Source: Streptomyces sp. R21 (GTDB taxonomy: Bacteria; Actinomycetota; Actinomycetes; Streptomycetales; Streptomycetaceae). Taken from it: DNA of 64,000 nucleotides. Below the pieces are notes generated by a model that saw nothing but the letters and a program-made list of their open reading frames with translations, searched no databases and was not told where the DNA came from. The stretch lies in the NCBI RefSeq assembly GCF_041051975.1, contig NZ_CP163435.1, positions 4,402,001 through 4,466,000 of the forward strand, read 5' to 3'. Numbering within the stretch: position 1 is the stretch's first letter; the number at the start of each line of letters is the position of its first letter. Below are positions 1-7,669 of this stretch, piece after piece. The position numbers and the translations under genes are program-made.

Positions 1-759
1 TGCGGACGCGCCGACCGGCAGTGTGCCGATCCCGCGGAACCACAGCGTGTACGCGATCAGCCCGCCCATGCTGCCGAGCCACAGGTAGCCGCCGACCGCT
101 GCGGCGTCGATCCGCTGCGGCACCCCCTCGAAGGCGAAGGTGAGCGGGAGCAACAGCAGCCCGCCGACCGTGAGTTGCCAGCCGGCCAGGGTCAGTGGGC
201 CAACCCCCGCCGGACGGCCCCAGCGCTTGGTGAGGACGACTCCGCCGGCCATGGTCGCCGTATGGCCGAGGCCGGCGAGCACCCCCACGGCGTCCAGCCG
301 GGCCGCCGGACCGAGCACGACAAGTCCGACGCCGATCACGCCGATCACGCCCCAGGCCAGTCGCCAGACCGTCGGCCGGTCACGGAGCACCGCGACGGCC
401 AGGCCCGCGACCAGCAGCGGCTGGGCTGCGCCGAGGGTGGCGGCGACACCGCCGGGGAGCCGTTCGGCCGCCAGGAACAGCAGCGGCAGGGCGCCGATGT
501 TGAGCACGCCGAGAAGGGCGGCCTTCCACCACCAGTCCCCGCGCGGAAGCACCCGGGTGATCGCCAGCGCGAGCAGCCCGGCGGGCAGGGCGCGCATCAG
601 TCCGGCGAACATCGGGTGCGCGGGTGGCAGCAGTTCCGTGGTCACGACGTACGTGGTGCCCCAGGAGGCGGGTGCGAGCGCGGTCAGTGCGACGGTTGCC
701 GCTCGCCGTGGGGACGAGGCCCGCAGCCGGCCCGGTGATCGCTCGGTCGAGGAATGCAT
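1..759 (-). CDS. EamA/DMT-family drug or metabolite exporter (3' end outside window)
   Basis: The frame opens at the ATG complementary to 757-759 (MHSSTERSPG) and stays open to the left edge, 253 codons, so the C-terminus is missing. The protein is a run of hydrophobic helices separated by short polar loops (for example GVLNIGALPLLFLAAERLP and LAWGVIGVIGVGLVVLG), with the internal duplication expected of the 10-TM EamA/DMT superfamily of small-molecule exporters in the plasma membrane. It is divergent from the LysR gene starting at 854, and LysR regulators commonly control such a neighbour. The substrate cannot be told from the sequence. The family call is firm; the regulatory link is inferred from layout only. 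Confidence 0.85.
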   Translation of the reverse strand, partial: MHSSTERSPGRLRASSPRRAATVALTALAPASWGTTYVVTTELLPPAHPMFAGLMRALPAGLLALAITRVLPRGDWWWKAALLGVLNIGALPLLFLAAERLPGGVAATLGAAQPLLVAGLAVAVLRDRPTVWRLAWGVIGVIGVGLVVLGPAARLDAVGVLAGLGHTATMAGGVVLTKRWGRPAGVGPLTLAGWQLTVGGLLLLPLTFAFEGVPQRIDAAAVGGYLWLGSMGGLIAYTLWFRGIGTLPVGASA

Positions 760-794
760 GTGATGCAGTCTCAGCGCGATGCGCCATGAATCCA

Positions 795-804
795 AAGCAT
801 GCTT
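795..804. promoter_or_regulatory. palindrome between divergent EamA and LysR genes
   Basis: AAGCATGCTT is a perfect 10-bp palindrome in the short gap between the divergent exporter and LysR genes, where a LysR dimer site would be expected. A second short palindrome, ATGCAT, lies at 754-759. This is a candidate operator only; the T-N11-A pattern cannot be assigned uniquely. Confidence 0.3.
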
Positions 805-853
805 ACGATGCCAGCCATGAACGAAAGCGATGGAACGCTGGAATGATGACGGG

Positions 854-1747
854 GTGGATCTCCAGCAGATGCGATACGTCGTCGCCGTCGCCGAAACCCG
901 CAACTTCACGCGCGCGGCCGAGCGTTGCCTCGTGGTGCAGTCGTCGCTCAGTCACCGGATCGCGAGCCTGGAGCGGGAGCTCGGGGTCAAGCTGTTCGCC
1001 CGGTCCAGCCGCCGAACCGAGCTGACCAGCGCGGGAGCGGCGTTTCTCGTCGGCGCCCGCGAGTGCCTGGCCGCTGCCGACCGCGCGGCGGCCGACGCGG
1101 CCGCCGCGACCGGCGTGGTGCGGGGCCGGCTCGCCGTCGGCGTGATCGTGACCACGGCCGCCGTCGACGTACCCGAGCTGCTGCAGCGGTACCGCGCCCG
1201 GCACCCGGACGTCCGTGTCGCCCTGCGTTCCGGACGCAGTGACGACCTGGCGGCGGCGATCCGGAGCGGCGACCTGGACATCGCCTTCCTCGGCCTGCCG
1301 GAAGGCGAACCGCCGTCCGGTGTGGAGGCCGTGGCGCTCGATCACGACGAGCACGTACTGGTGGTGCCGACCGGGCACCGGCTGGCGGGCGCCTCCCGGG
1401 TCACCCTGCACGAGATCGCCGAGGAGACGTTCGTGGACTTCGTGGCCGGGACACCCGCCCGGGCCCAGTCCGACCAGGCGTTCGCCGCCGCGGGCCTGGT
1501 CCGCGACGTCGCCTACGAGGCCGGTGTCGTCGAGCTGATCACCCGGCTGATCGCGCGCGGACTCGGCGTCGCGCTGCTGCCGTCGGCGTTCATCCGGCCG
1601 CTGGCCGCCGACGACCCCGAACTGGCGCTGGTGCCGGTGGCCGACGGACCGCATCGCACCGAGTACCTGGTGTGGAGCCGGTTCAACCCCAGCCCGGCCA
1701 CCCGAGCGATGCTCCACGTCCTCGGTGTCCCCGACGGCACCGACTGA
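854..1747 (+). CDS. LysR-family transcriptional regulator
   Basis: This 297-aa protein is the usual LysR length. The N-terminal winged HTH is clear: LQQMRYVVAVAETRNFTRAA followed by QSSLSHRIASLERELGVKLF and the T-S-A-G turn. The effector-binding domain follows from about residue 90. I take the GTG at 854 (VDLQQM), because family members begin only a few residues before the L-x-x-L/M-x-x-F/V helix. An in-frame ATG at 830 would add eight residues. It is divergent from the EamA exporter and probably regulates it and itself; the inducer is unknown. Confidence 0.88.
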   Translation: MDLQQMRYVVAVAETRNFTRAAERCLVVQSSLSHRIASLERELGVKLFARSSRRTELTSAGAAFLVGARECLAAADRAAADAAAATGVVRGRLAVGVIVTTAAVDVPELLQRYRARHPDVRVALRSGRSDDLAAAIRSGDLDIAFLGLPEGEPPSGVEAVALDHDEHVLVVPTGHRLAGASRVTLHEIAEETFVDFVAGTPARAQSDQAFAAAGLVRDVAYEAGVVELITRLIARGLGVALLPSAFIRPLAADDPELALVPVADGPHRTEYLVWSRFNPSPATRAMLHVLGVPDGTD

Positions 1748-1756
1748 CACGGCCGG

Positions 1757-3425
1757 CTACCAGCCCGGTGCCCCCAACCCCGGCGCCTCCGGCGCGTCCC
1801 GGTGCAGCCGCAGTTGCAGCATCGCCGCAAGCCGGTGTTCCGGGTCGTCCAGGTCGAGGCCCGTCAGGGTCGTGGCCTTGCGGATGCGGTAGCGCAGGGT
1901 GTTGGGGTGGACGTTCAGGGCGCTGGCCGCCGCCATGACGTCACCGAAGGCGTCGAGGTAGTGGAGGAGTGACTCGGCGAGGTGGGTGCCGTGTTCGGCG
2001 TCCCGCGCGATCAGGGCCTCGAGGGCCGGGTGGCGGATCTCGTCGTGCTCGGCCAGGAGCGCCATCAGGTCGCGGACCATCAGCGGAGCGGTGAGGCGCC
2101 GGTGGGTGTCCACGGTCCGCTCGGGGGTGCGGGCCATGATCTGCAGGGCGTGGTGACCGCGGAGTTTCACAGCGGGGACGTCCTCCAGGCGGGGCGCGGT
2201 GCCCGCGACGACGGCCTGGACGGGGGTGCGGGTGTGGTGGCGTAGCTGGCCGACCAGGTCGGTGGCCCAGCGCACGAGGGGCGCCTCGTCGGACTCGGCC
2301 GTCTCCGCCGACTCCGCCGACTCCGCCGACTCCGCAGGATCTCCCCGCTCCGCCGACTCCGGCTCGGGCAGCATCGCGTAGATCTGCCCGCACGCCTGCG
2401 CCACCAGGGTGTTGCGGCCGTACGCGGCCGCGTGCACGGCGATGATGTCGGCGGCCTCGGCGAGCCGGGCGGAGCGCACCGCGCTGTCCTCGTCCGCCGC
2501 GAGGTCGCGCAGGTCGAAGGCGACCACGGCCGCCGCGGACGACGCGGGAATACCCAGGTGAAGCGCGACGGCCACCGCGTTGAAGCGGCCGGTCAGCAGG
2601 CCGTGGGCGAGGTCCGAGCGGGAGAGCAGCCGGGCCGACGGGTCGCCCTCGTAGTAGTGGTCGACGAGCGGGGTGGCGGCGAGCCGGGCGGCGCCCCGCA
2701 GCGCCCGCTCCGCACCGTCCGCGAAGGGCCGGGCGCCCTCCTGGACCCAGATGGTGCCCAACTGCCGGGTGCCCGCGCTGATGCCGATCACCAGCCGCCG
2801 CCGTACGTCGAGTTCGGGCCGCTCCTCCACCTCGACGACGTCGCCGTCGCGGACCCGGCGGTAGACGCCCCACTGCCGCAGCAGCGCCAGGTACGGCTCC
2901 GGGCAGGTGCGGCCCTGGACGGAGTGGCGCCGCACTTCGTCGGCCTCCTCCGAGGGTCCGGCGTACGCCAGCACGCTGTAGGCGGTGTCCTCGATGCTGA
3001 CCAGGCCGTGCGTGAGCGTCGCCACGGTCCGGGCGAGCGAGCGGAGACCGTCACGCGCCTCGCGGGGCAGTGCGGCACGCCGGGCGTGCAGCGCGTCGCG
3101 CACCCCGGACTCCAGCTCGTCCCAGCGCACACCGGACGGTACGCCGAGGACGGCGACGTCCGCCGCCCGGGCCGCCGCGCGGAGCGGCTCGGACAGCCCG
3201 CCGCGGGCCCGCAGGGCGACGGCCGCCGCACCCGCTGCCCCGGCGGCCTTGACCAGGGCCACGGCCTCCGCGCCCCCGCGCGCCCCACGGCCAGCACGAG
3301 CGTTCCGTCGAGCCCGGCCGGCACGTCCTCCGGCTCCACGATGGTCACGCCGCCGACCTCGATGTCGTCGGCCCCGTACCAGGACACACCGAGCGCCCCC
3401 CGAGGGGACGCAGAGGAACGGTCAT
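1757..3425 (-). CDS. PucR-type (CdaR-like) regulator with reading frame broken at two G-runs
   Basis: The uninterrupted part (1757-3262) ends in a PucR-type HTH, NVHPNTLRYRIRKATTLTG, after a long sensory region. The N-terminal part of the same protein is in another frame (WYGADDIEVGG to LDGTLVLAVG). A plausible start, ATG at 3425 (MTVPLRPLGG), is in the third frame. Both frame changes sit in G-runs of the coding strand (about 3395-3400 and 3273-3277), and each is repaired by adding one base. That fits homopolymer undercalling or genuine decay. A linker near 2280-2330 encodes repeated S-A-E. Without repair the native N-terminus is lost. Family assignment is good; the target genes are unknown. 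Confidence 0.7.
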
Positions 3426-3455
3426 GACAGCACCCACCCCTGAACCCTACGGACG

Positions 3456-3485
3456 CCCCCCCCACCCCCCCCCCCCCCCCCCCCC
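3456..3485. repeat. poly-C tract (C8-A-C21)
   Basis: Eight C, one A, then 21 C lie between the kdpD 3' end and the start of the PucR-type gene, so on the coding strand this is a G-run in its upstream region. Tract length this long is unreliable in any assembly. It could be an assembly artefact or a slippage-prone tract. Confidence 0.9.
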
Positions 3486-3539
3486 AACTCCCCCTCATTC
3501 CCATCGCCTGAGCTTGTGGAACCTTTCGGCGGCCGCGGG

Positions 3540-6128
3540 TCAGACATCCCCTGGCGAGGGGTTGCGCGGCGGCGCCGAAAAGTTCCAGTTGGCTTGTTGA
3601 ACCGGTTCCGGGCCCACCGCGCGGAGATCCGACGCCACCGGAACCGTGAGCACCATGGTGAGTCCGCCGCCGGGGGTGTCTTCGGCGTTCAGTGTGCCGC
3701 CCATGGCTTCGGCGAAGCCGCGGGCGACCGCGAGGCCGAGGCCGACGCCGGCGCCGCGCGGGGCGTCGCCGTAGCGCTGGAAGGGCGCGAAGATGCGGTC
3801 CTTGGCCTCGTCGGGAACCCCGGGGCCGCGGTCCACGACCCGCACCTCCACCCGATCGGCAAGGGCACTCGCGGAGACGAGTATGGGCGTGCCGGCGGGG
3901 CTGTACTTCACCGCGTTCTCGACGAGGTTGGCGACCGCGCGCTCCAGCAGCCCGGGGTCGACGACGACCATGGGCAGGGTCTCCGGGATCTCCAGGTCGA
4001 CGCTGTCCTCGGGTACTCCGCCGAGCGCCATCGGCACCACCTCGTCGAGGTCGATCTCGCGGATCAGCGGACTGACCGTGCCGGTCTGGAGGCGGGACAT
4101 GTCGAGCAGGTTGCCCACCAGGTGGTCGAGGCGGTCCGCGCCCTCCTCGATGCCCTCCAGCAGCTCCGCCTGGTCCTCCTCCGACCAGGACACGTCCTCC
4201 GACCGGAGCGATGTCACCGACGCCTTGATGCCCGCGAGCGGGGTGCGCAAGTCATGGCTCACGGCGGCCAGCAGGGCCGTGCGGATGCGGTTGCCCTCGG
4301 CGAGCGTGCGGGCCTGGTCGGCCTCGTGCTGGAGGCGCTGGCGGTCCAGGACCACGGCGGCCTGGGCGGCGAACGCGGCCAGTACCCGGCGGTCCGAGGC
4401 CGGCAGCACCCGGCCGGACAGCGCGAGCGCCATGTGGTCGCCGACGGGCATGTCCACGTCGGCGTCCTCGGGCCGCTCGACCTGCGGCCGCGTGCCGACG
4501 CTGCCCGCGCAGGTCCACGGCTCCACATCGCTCACCCGCTCCAGCAGGGCCACCGACTCCATCCCGAAGGTCTCCCGGACCCGCTCGAGGAGGGCCTCCA
4601 GGCTGGTCTCGCCGCGCAGCACGCTGCCCGCGAGGAAGGAGAGAATCTCCGACTCGGCGCGCAGCCGGGCCGCCTGATGCGTACGCCGGGCCGCCAGGTC
4701 CACCACCGACGCGACCGACACCCCGACCCCCACGAAGATCGCCAGCGCGAGCACGTTCTTCGGGTCGGCGATCGTGATGCGGTGCACCGGCGGCGTGAAG
4801 TACCAGTTCAGCAGCAGGGAACCGAACGCCGCCGAGGCCAGCGCCGGGAAGAGACCGCCGAGCAGCGCCGCCGCCACCGTCAGCGTCAGGAACAGCAGCA
4901 CGTCGTTGGCCAGACCGAGGTCCGGGGCGACACTGCTCAGGAGCAGGGTGAGCAGTGCCGGGCCGCCGATGCCGACCAGCCAGCCCCAGATGGTCCGGGC
5001 CCGCCCGAGCCGGGTACGCGGCCCGGTGGACAGGCCGCGCCCCTTGCCCGCCTCGTCGTGTGTGATCAGGTGCACGTCGAGGTCGGGGCCGGAGTCACGG
5101 GCCACCGTCGCGCCGACGCCCGGCCCAAGGACGTACTGCCATCCCTTGCGCCGGGACACTCCGAGGACGATCTGTGTGGCGTTGACGCCGCGTGCGAAGT
5201 CGAGCAGGGCTGGGGAGACGTCGTCGCCGACGACGTGGTGGAAGGTGCCGCCGAGGTCCTCGACCAGGGTCCGCTGGACAGCCAGCTCCTTCGGCGAAGC
5301 GGACGTCAGCCCGTCACTGCGGGCGATATACACGGCGAGCACCTCACCGCCCGCACCCTTCTCCGCGAGCCGCGCGGCCCGCCGGATCAGCGTCCGCCCC
5401 TCCGGACCCCCGGTCAGCCCGACCACGATCCGCTCCCGCGAACCCCAGATCTTCGACACCCGGTGCTCACTGCGGTACTCCGTCAGGTACTCGTCCACCC
5501 GGTCGGCCACCCACAACAGCGCCAACTCCCGCAACGCCGTCAGATTCCCCGGCCGGAAATAGTTCGACAGCGCCGCATCGACCTTGTCCGGCTTGTAGAT
5601 GTTGCCGTGCGCCATCCGCCGACGCAGCGCCGGCGGCGACATGTCGACCAACTCGATCTGATCCGCCCGCCGCACCACCTCGTCCGGCACCGTCTCCCGC
5701 TGCCGCACCCCGGTGATCGACTCCACCACGTCACCCAGCGACTCCAGATGCTGGATATTGACCGTCGACACGACATCGACGCCGGCCGCCAGCAACTCCT
5801 CCACGTCCTGCCACCGCTTGTCATTACGGGACCCGGGAATGTTCGTGTGCGCCAGCTCGTCCACCAGCGCAACGGCGGGCCGCCGGGCCAGCACCGCGTC
5901 CACGTCCATCTCCGTGAACACCGAACCCCGGTAGTCGATCTCCTTGCGCGGCACCTGCTCCAGACCGTGCAGCATCACCTCGGTACGCGGCCGGTGGTGA
6001 TGCTCCACGAAAGCGACCACACAGTCCGTACCCCGCTCCACACGACGATGCGCCTCCGACAGCATCGCGTACGTCTTGCCCACGCCCGGTGCCGCACCGA
6101 GATAGATCCGAAGCTTGCCGCGTCCCAT
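3540..6128 (-). CDS. kdpD: KdpD, osmosensitive K+ channel sensor histidine kinase
   Basis: This 862-aa protein has the complete KdpD plan. The N-terminal KdpD domain carries Walker A GAAPGVGKT (11-19) and the VDELAHTN box (89-96). A universal-stress-protein-like domain spans about 230-355. Four DUF4118 transmembrane helices occupy about 385-480, and a GAF-like region about 500-600. The HisKA box SHDLRTPL has phospho-acceptor His625, and the HATPase follows with N-L-V-E-N and DRGPGVPD. It senses K+ limitation or turgor and phosphorylates KdpE. It lies 42 nt downstream of kdpE in the same transcript (order E-D). A C-rich tract and the PucR gene follow. Confidence 0.97.
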   Translation of the reverse strand: MGRGKLRIYLGAAPGVGKTYAMLSEAHRRVERGTDCVVAFVEHHHRPRTEVMLHGLEQVPRKEIDYRGSVFTEMDVDAVLARRPAVALVDELAHTNIPGSRNDKRWQDVEELLAAGVDVVSTVNIQHLESLGDVVESITGVRQRETVPDEVVRRADQIELVDMSPPALRRRMAHGNIYKPDKVDAALSNYFRPGNLTALRELALLWVADRVDEYLTEYRSEHRVSKIWGSRERIVVGLTGGPEGRTLIRRAARLAEKGAGGEVLAVYIARSDGLTSASPKELAVQRTLVEDLGGTFHHVVGDDVSPALLDFARGVNATQIVLGVSRRKGWQYVLGPGVGATVARDSGPDLDVHLITHDEAGKGRGLSTGPRTRLGRARTIWGWLVGIGGPALLTLLLSSVAPDLGLANDVLLFLTLTVAAALLGGLFPALASAAFGSLLLNWYFTPPVHRITIADPKNVLALAIFVGVGVSVASVVDLAARRTHQAARLRAESEILSFLAGSVLRGETSLEALLERVRETFGMESVALLERVSDVEPWTCAGSVGTRPQVERPEDADVDMPVGDHMALALSGRVLPASDRRVLAAFAAQAAVVLDRQRLQHEADQARTLAEGNRIRTALLAAVSHDLRTPLAGIKASVTSLRSEDVSWSEEDQAELLEGIEEGADRLDHLVGNLLDMSRLQTGTVSPLIREIDLDEVVPMALGGVPEDSVDLEIPETLPMVVVDPGLLERAVANLVENAVKYSPAGTPILVSASALADRVEVRVVDRGPGVPDEAKDRIFAPFQRYGDAPRGAGVGLGLAVARGFAEAMGGTLNAEDTPGGGLTMVLTVPVASDLRAVGPEPVQQANWNFSAPPRNPSPGDV

Positions 6129-6170
6129 GTTCTCGGTTCTCGTCTCTGCGTGCGTGGGGGTGGGGGCAGG

Positions 6171-6854
6171 TCAGTTCTCGAAGCGGTAGCCCATTCCCGC
6201 CTCGGTGATGAGATAGCGGGGGTGCGCGGGGTCCGCCTCCAGTTTGCGGCGGAGCTGGGCCATGTACACCCGCAGGTAGTTGGTCTTGGTGCTCTGGGAG
6301 ACGCCCCACACCTCCTGGAGCAACTGCTTCTGGGTGATGAGGCGTCCGGGGTTGCTGACCAGGATCTCCAGCAGGTGCCACTCGGTCGGGGTGAGCCGGA
6401 TGTCGCGTCCGTCGCGGGTGGCCTTCTTGGCCACCAGGTCGACGGTGAAGTCGTCCGTGGCGACGAGGACGGTCTCCGGGGCGACCGGCACCGCCTCTGT
6501 CCGCCGGACCGCGGCGCGCAGCCGGGCCAACAGCTCGTTCATGCTGAACGGCTTGGTGATGTAGTCGTCGGCGCCCGCGTCGAGTGCCTCGACCTTCTCG
6601 TCGGAGGCCCGGCGCGCGGACAGCACCAGGATCGGCACCCGGGTCCAGCCGCGCAGTGCCCTGATGACATCCACGCCGTCCATGTCCGGCAGCCCGAGGT
6701 CGAGCACGACGACGTCCGGTCGGCGGGAGGCGGCGAGCCGGAGCGCGGTGGCGCCGTCGGTGGCCGCGTCGACGCCGTACTGTCGCGCCTGCATGTTGAT
6801 CACGAGGGCCCTGACGAGCTGGGGATCGTCCTCCACCACCAGTACCCGCGTCAT
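6171..6854 (-). CDS. kdpE: KdpE, OmpR/PhoB-family response regulator
   Basis: This 227-aa regulator has a receiver domain with the acidic pocket EDD (8-10), phospho-acceptor Asp52 in VVVLDLGLPD and Lys101 in ITKPF. A C-terminal winged helix follows (LTPTEWHLLEILVSNPGRLI, ending RYLITEAGMGYRF). It is the partner of KdpD encoded just downstream and the expected activator of kdpFABC. A strong terminator separates it from kdpC, so kdpED is probably transcribed from its own promoter in 6855-6931. It is the only Kdp-type response regulator in the window although two KdpD proteins are present. I propose it as the candidate reader of the 11-bp tandem sites between 13.7 and 24.4 kb. Confidence 0.96.
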   Translation of the reverse strand: MTRVLVVEDDPQLVRALVINMQARQYGVDAATDGATALRLAASRRPDVVVLDLGLPDMDGVDVIRALRGWTRVPILVLSARRASDEKVEALDAGADDYITKPFSMNELLARLRAAVRRTEAVPVAPETVLVATDDFTVDLVAKKATRDGRDIRLTPTEWHLLEILVSNPGRLITQKQLLQEVWGVSQSTKTNYLRVYMAQLRRKLEADPAHPRYLITEAGMGYRFEN

Positions 6855-6931
6855 CGGTGTGTGCCTTTCGTGTCGTACGTGGGTTCATGTGTGCCCGACG
6901 GGCCGGGACTGTCGTAACCCGTTTCATGGCT

Positions 6932-6978
6932 GCGGGAGTTGACGGACCCGGAGTCCCCCTCCGGCCGCCAACTCCCGC
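6932..6978 (-). terminator. terminator hairpin after kdpC
   Basis: The arms GCGGGAGTTG (6932-6941) and CAACTCCCGC (6969-6978) enclose an inner CCGGAG/CTCCGG hairpin (6948-6953/6959-6964). It sits 19 nt beyond the kdpC stop and would end the kdpFABC transcript before kdpE. Confidence 0.8.
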
Positions 6979-6996
6979 GTGGTGTGCGTAATGCCA

Positions 6997-7665
6997 TCAG
7001 CTCTTGGCCGCGAGTTCCTTGAGCGCGATGTTGAGTTCGAGGACGTTCACGCGGGGCTCACCGATGAAGCCGAGGGTGCGGCCGTCGGTGTGGTCGTCGA
7101 CGAGCTTCTGGACCTGGGCGACGGACAGACCGTTCTTCGCGGCGATCCGGTGGACCTGGATGTCGGCGTAGTCGGGCGAGATGTCCGGGTCCAGGCCGGA
7201 GCCGGAGGACGTCACCGCGTCGGCGGGCACGTCGGACGGCTTGACCGTGTAGCCGTTCACCGAGTTGTCCTTGATGACGGCGGCCTTGGCGGCCTTCACC
7301 CAGTCGATGAGGTCCTTGTTGTCACCGGAGCGGTTGGTCGCGCCGGACAGGATCAGCTTGTACTCGGTGTTGACGCTGTTGGTGCCGAGGCCGTTGGACG
7401 GGCGTGGCTGGAACCACTTGAGGTCGGGCGCGGGGGTCTCCTGGCCCTTCTTCAGCGGCAGGTTGTACGTCTGCCCGATCAGGGAGGAGCCGACGACCTT
7501 GCCGTCCGCCTTGATCTCCGAGCCGTTCGCCTTGTCGGGGAAGATCCCCTGGGCGACACCGGTGAGGGCGAGCGGGTAGAGGACGCCCGTCACCAGGGTC
7601 AGGACGAGGAGGGCGCGCAGGCCTGCCCACAGCAACCGGGCGGTGTTGGTGACCGAGTTGTTCAT
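6997..7665 (-). CDS. kdpC: KdpC, K+-transporting ATPase subunit C
   Basis: This 222-aa subunit has one N-terminal transmembrane helix (LLWAGLRALLVLTLVTGVLY) and an extracytoplasmic domain with family signatures: the P-R-P-S-N motif, TSSGSGLDPDIS, the A-x-x-Q-V-x-R-I-A pattern (ADIQVHRIAAKNGL) and a C-terminal N-V-L-E-L-N. KdpC stabilises the KdpFABC complex and raises ATP affinity of KdpB. It starts 4 nt after the kdpB stop, so translation is likely coupled. It is last in the operon. Confidence 0.96.
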   Translation of the reverse strand: MNNSVTNTARLLWAGLRALLVLTLVTGVLYPLALTGVAQGIFPDKANGSEIKADGKVVGSSLIGQTYNLPLKKGQETPAPDLKWFQPRPSNGLGTNSVNTEYKLILSGATNRSGDNKDLIDWVKAAKAAVIKDNSVNGYTVKPSDVPADAVTSSGSGLDPDISPDYADIQVHRIAAKNGLSVAQVQKLVDDHTDGRTLGFIGEPRVNVLELNIALKELAAKS

Positions 7666-7669
7666 GGGA

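Noticed and set aside
3516..6917. Very long open frame antisense to kdpD and kdpE
   Set aside because: Its composition is low-complexity Arg/Gln/His/Gly, typical of the antisense frame of GC-rich codons. kdpD and kdpE on the other strand have full domain signatures.
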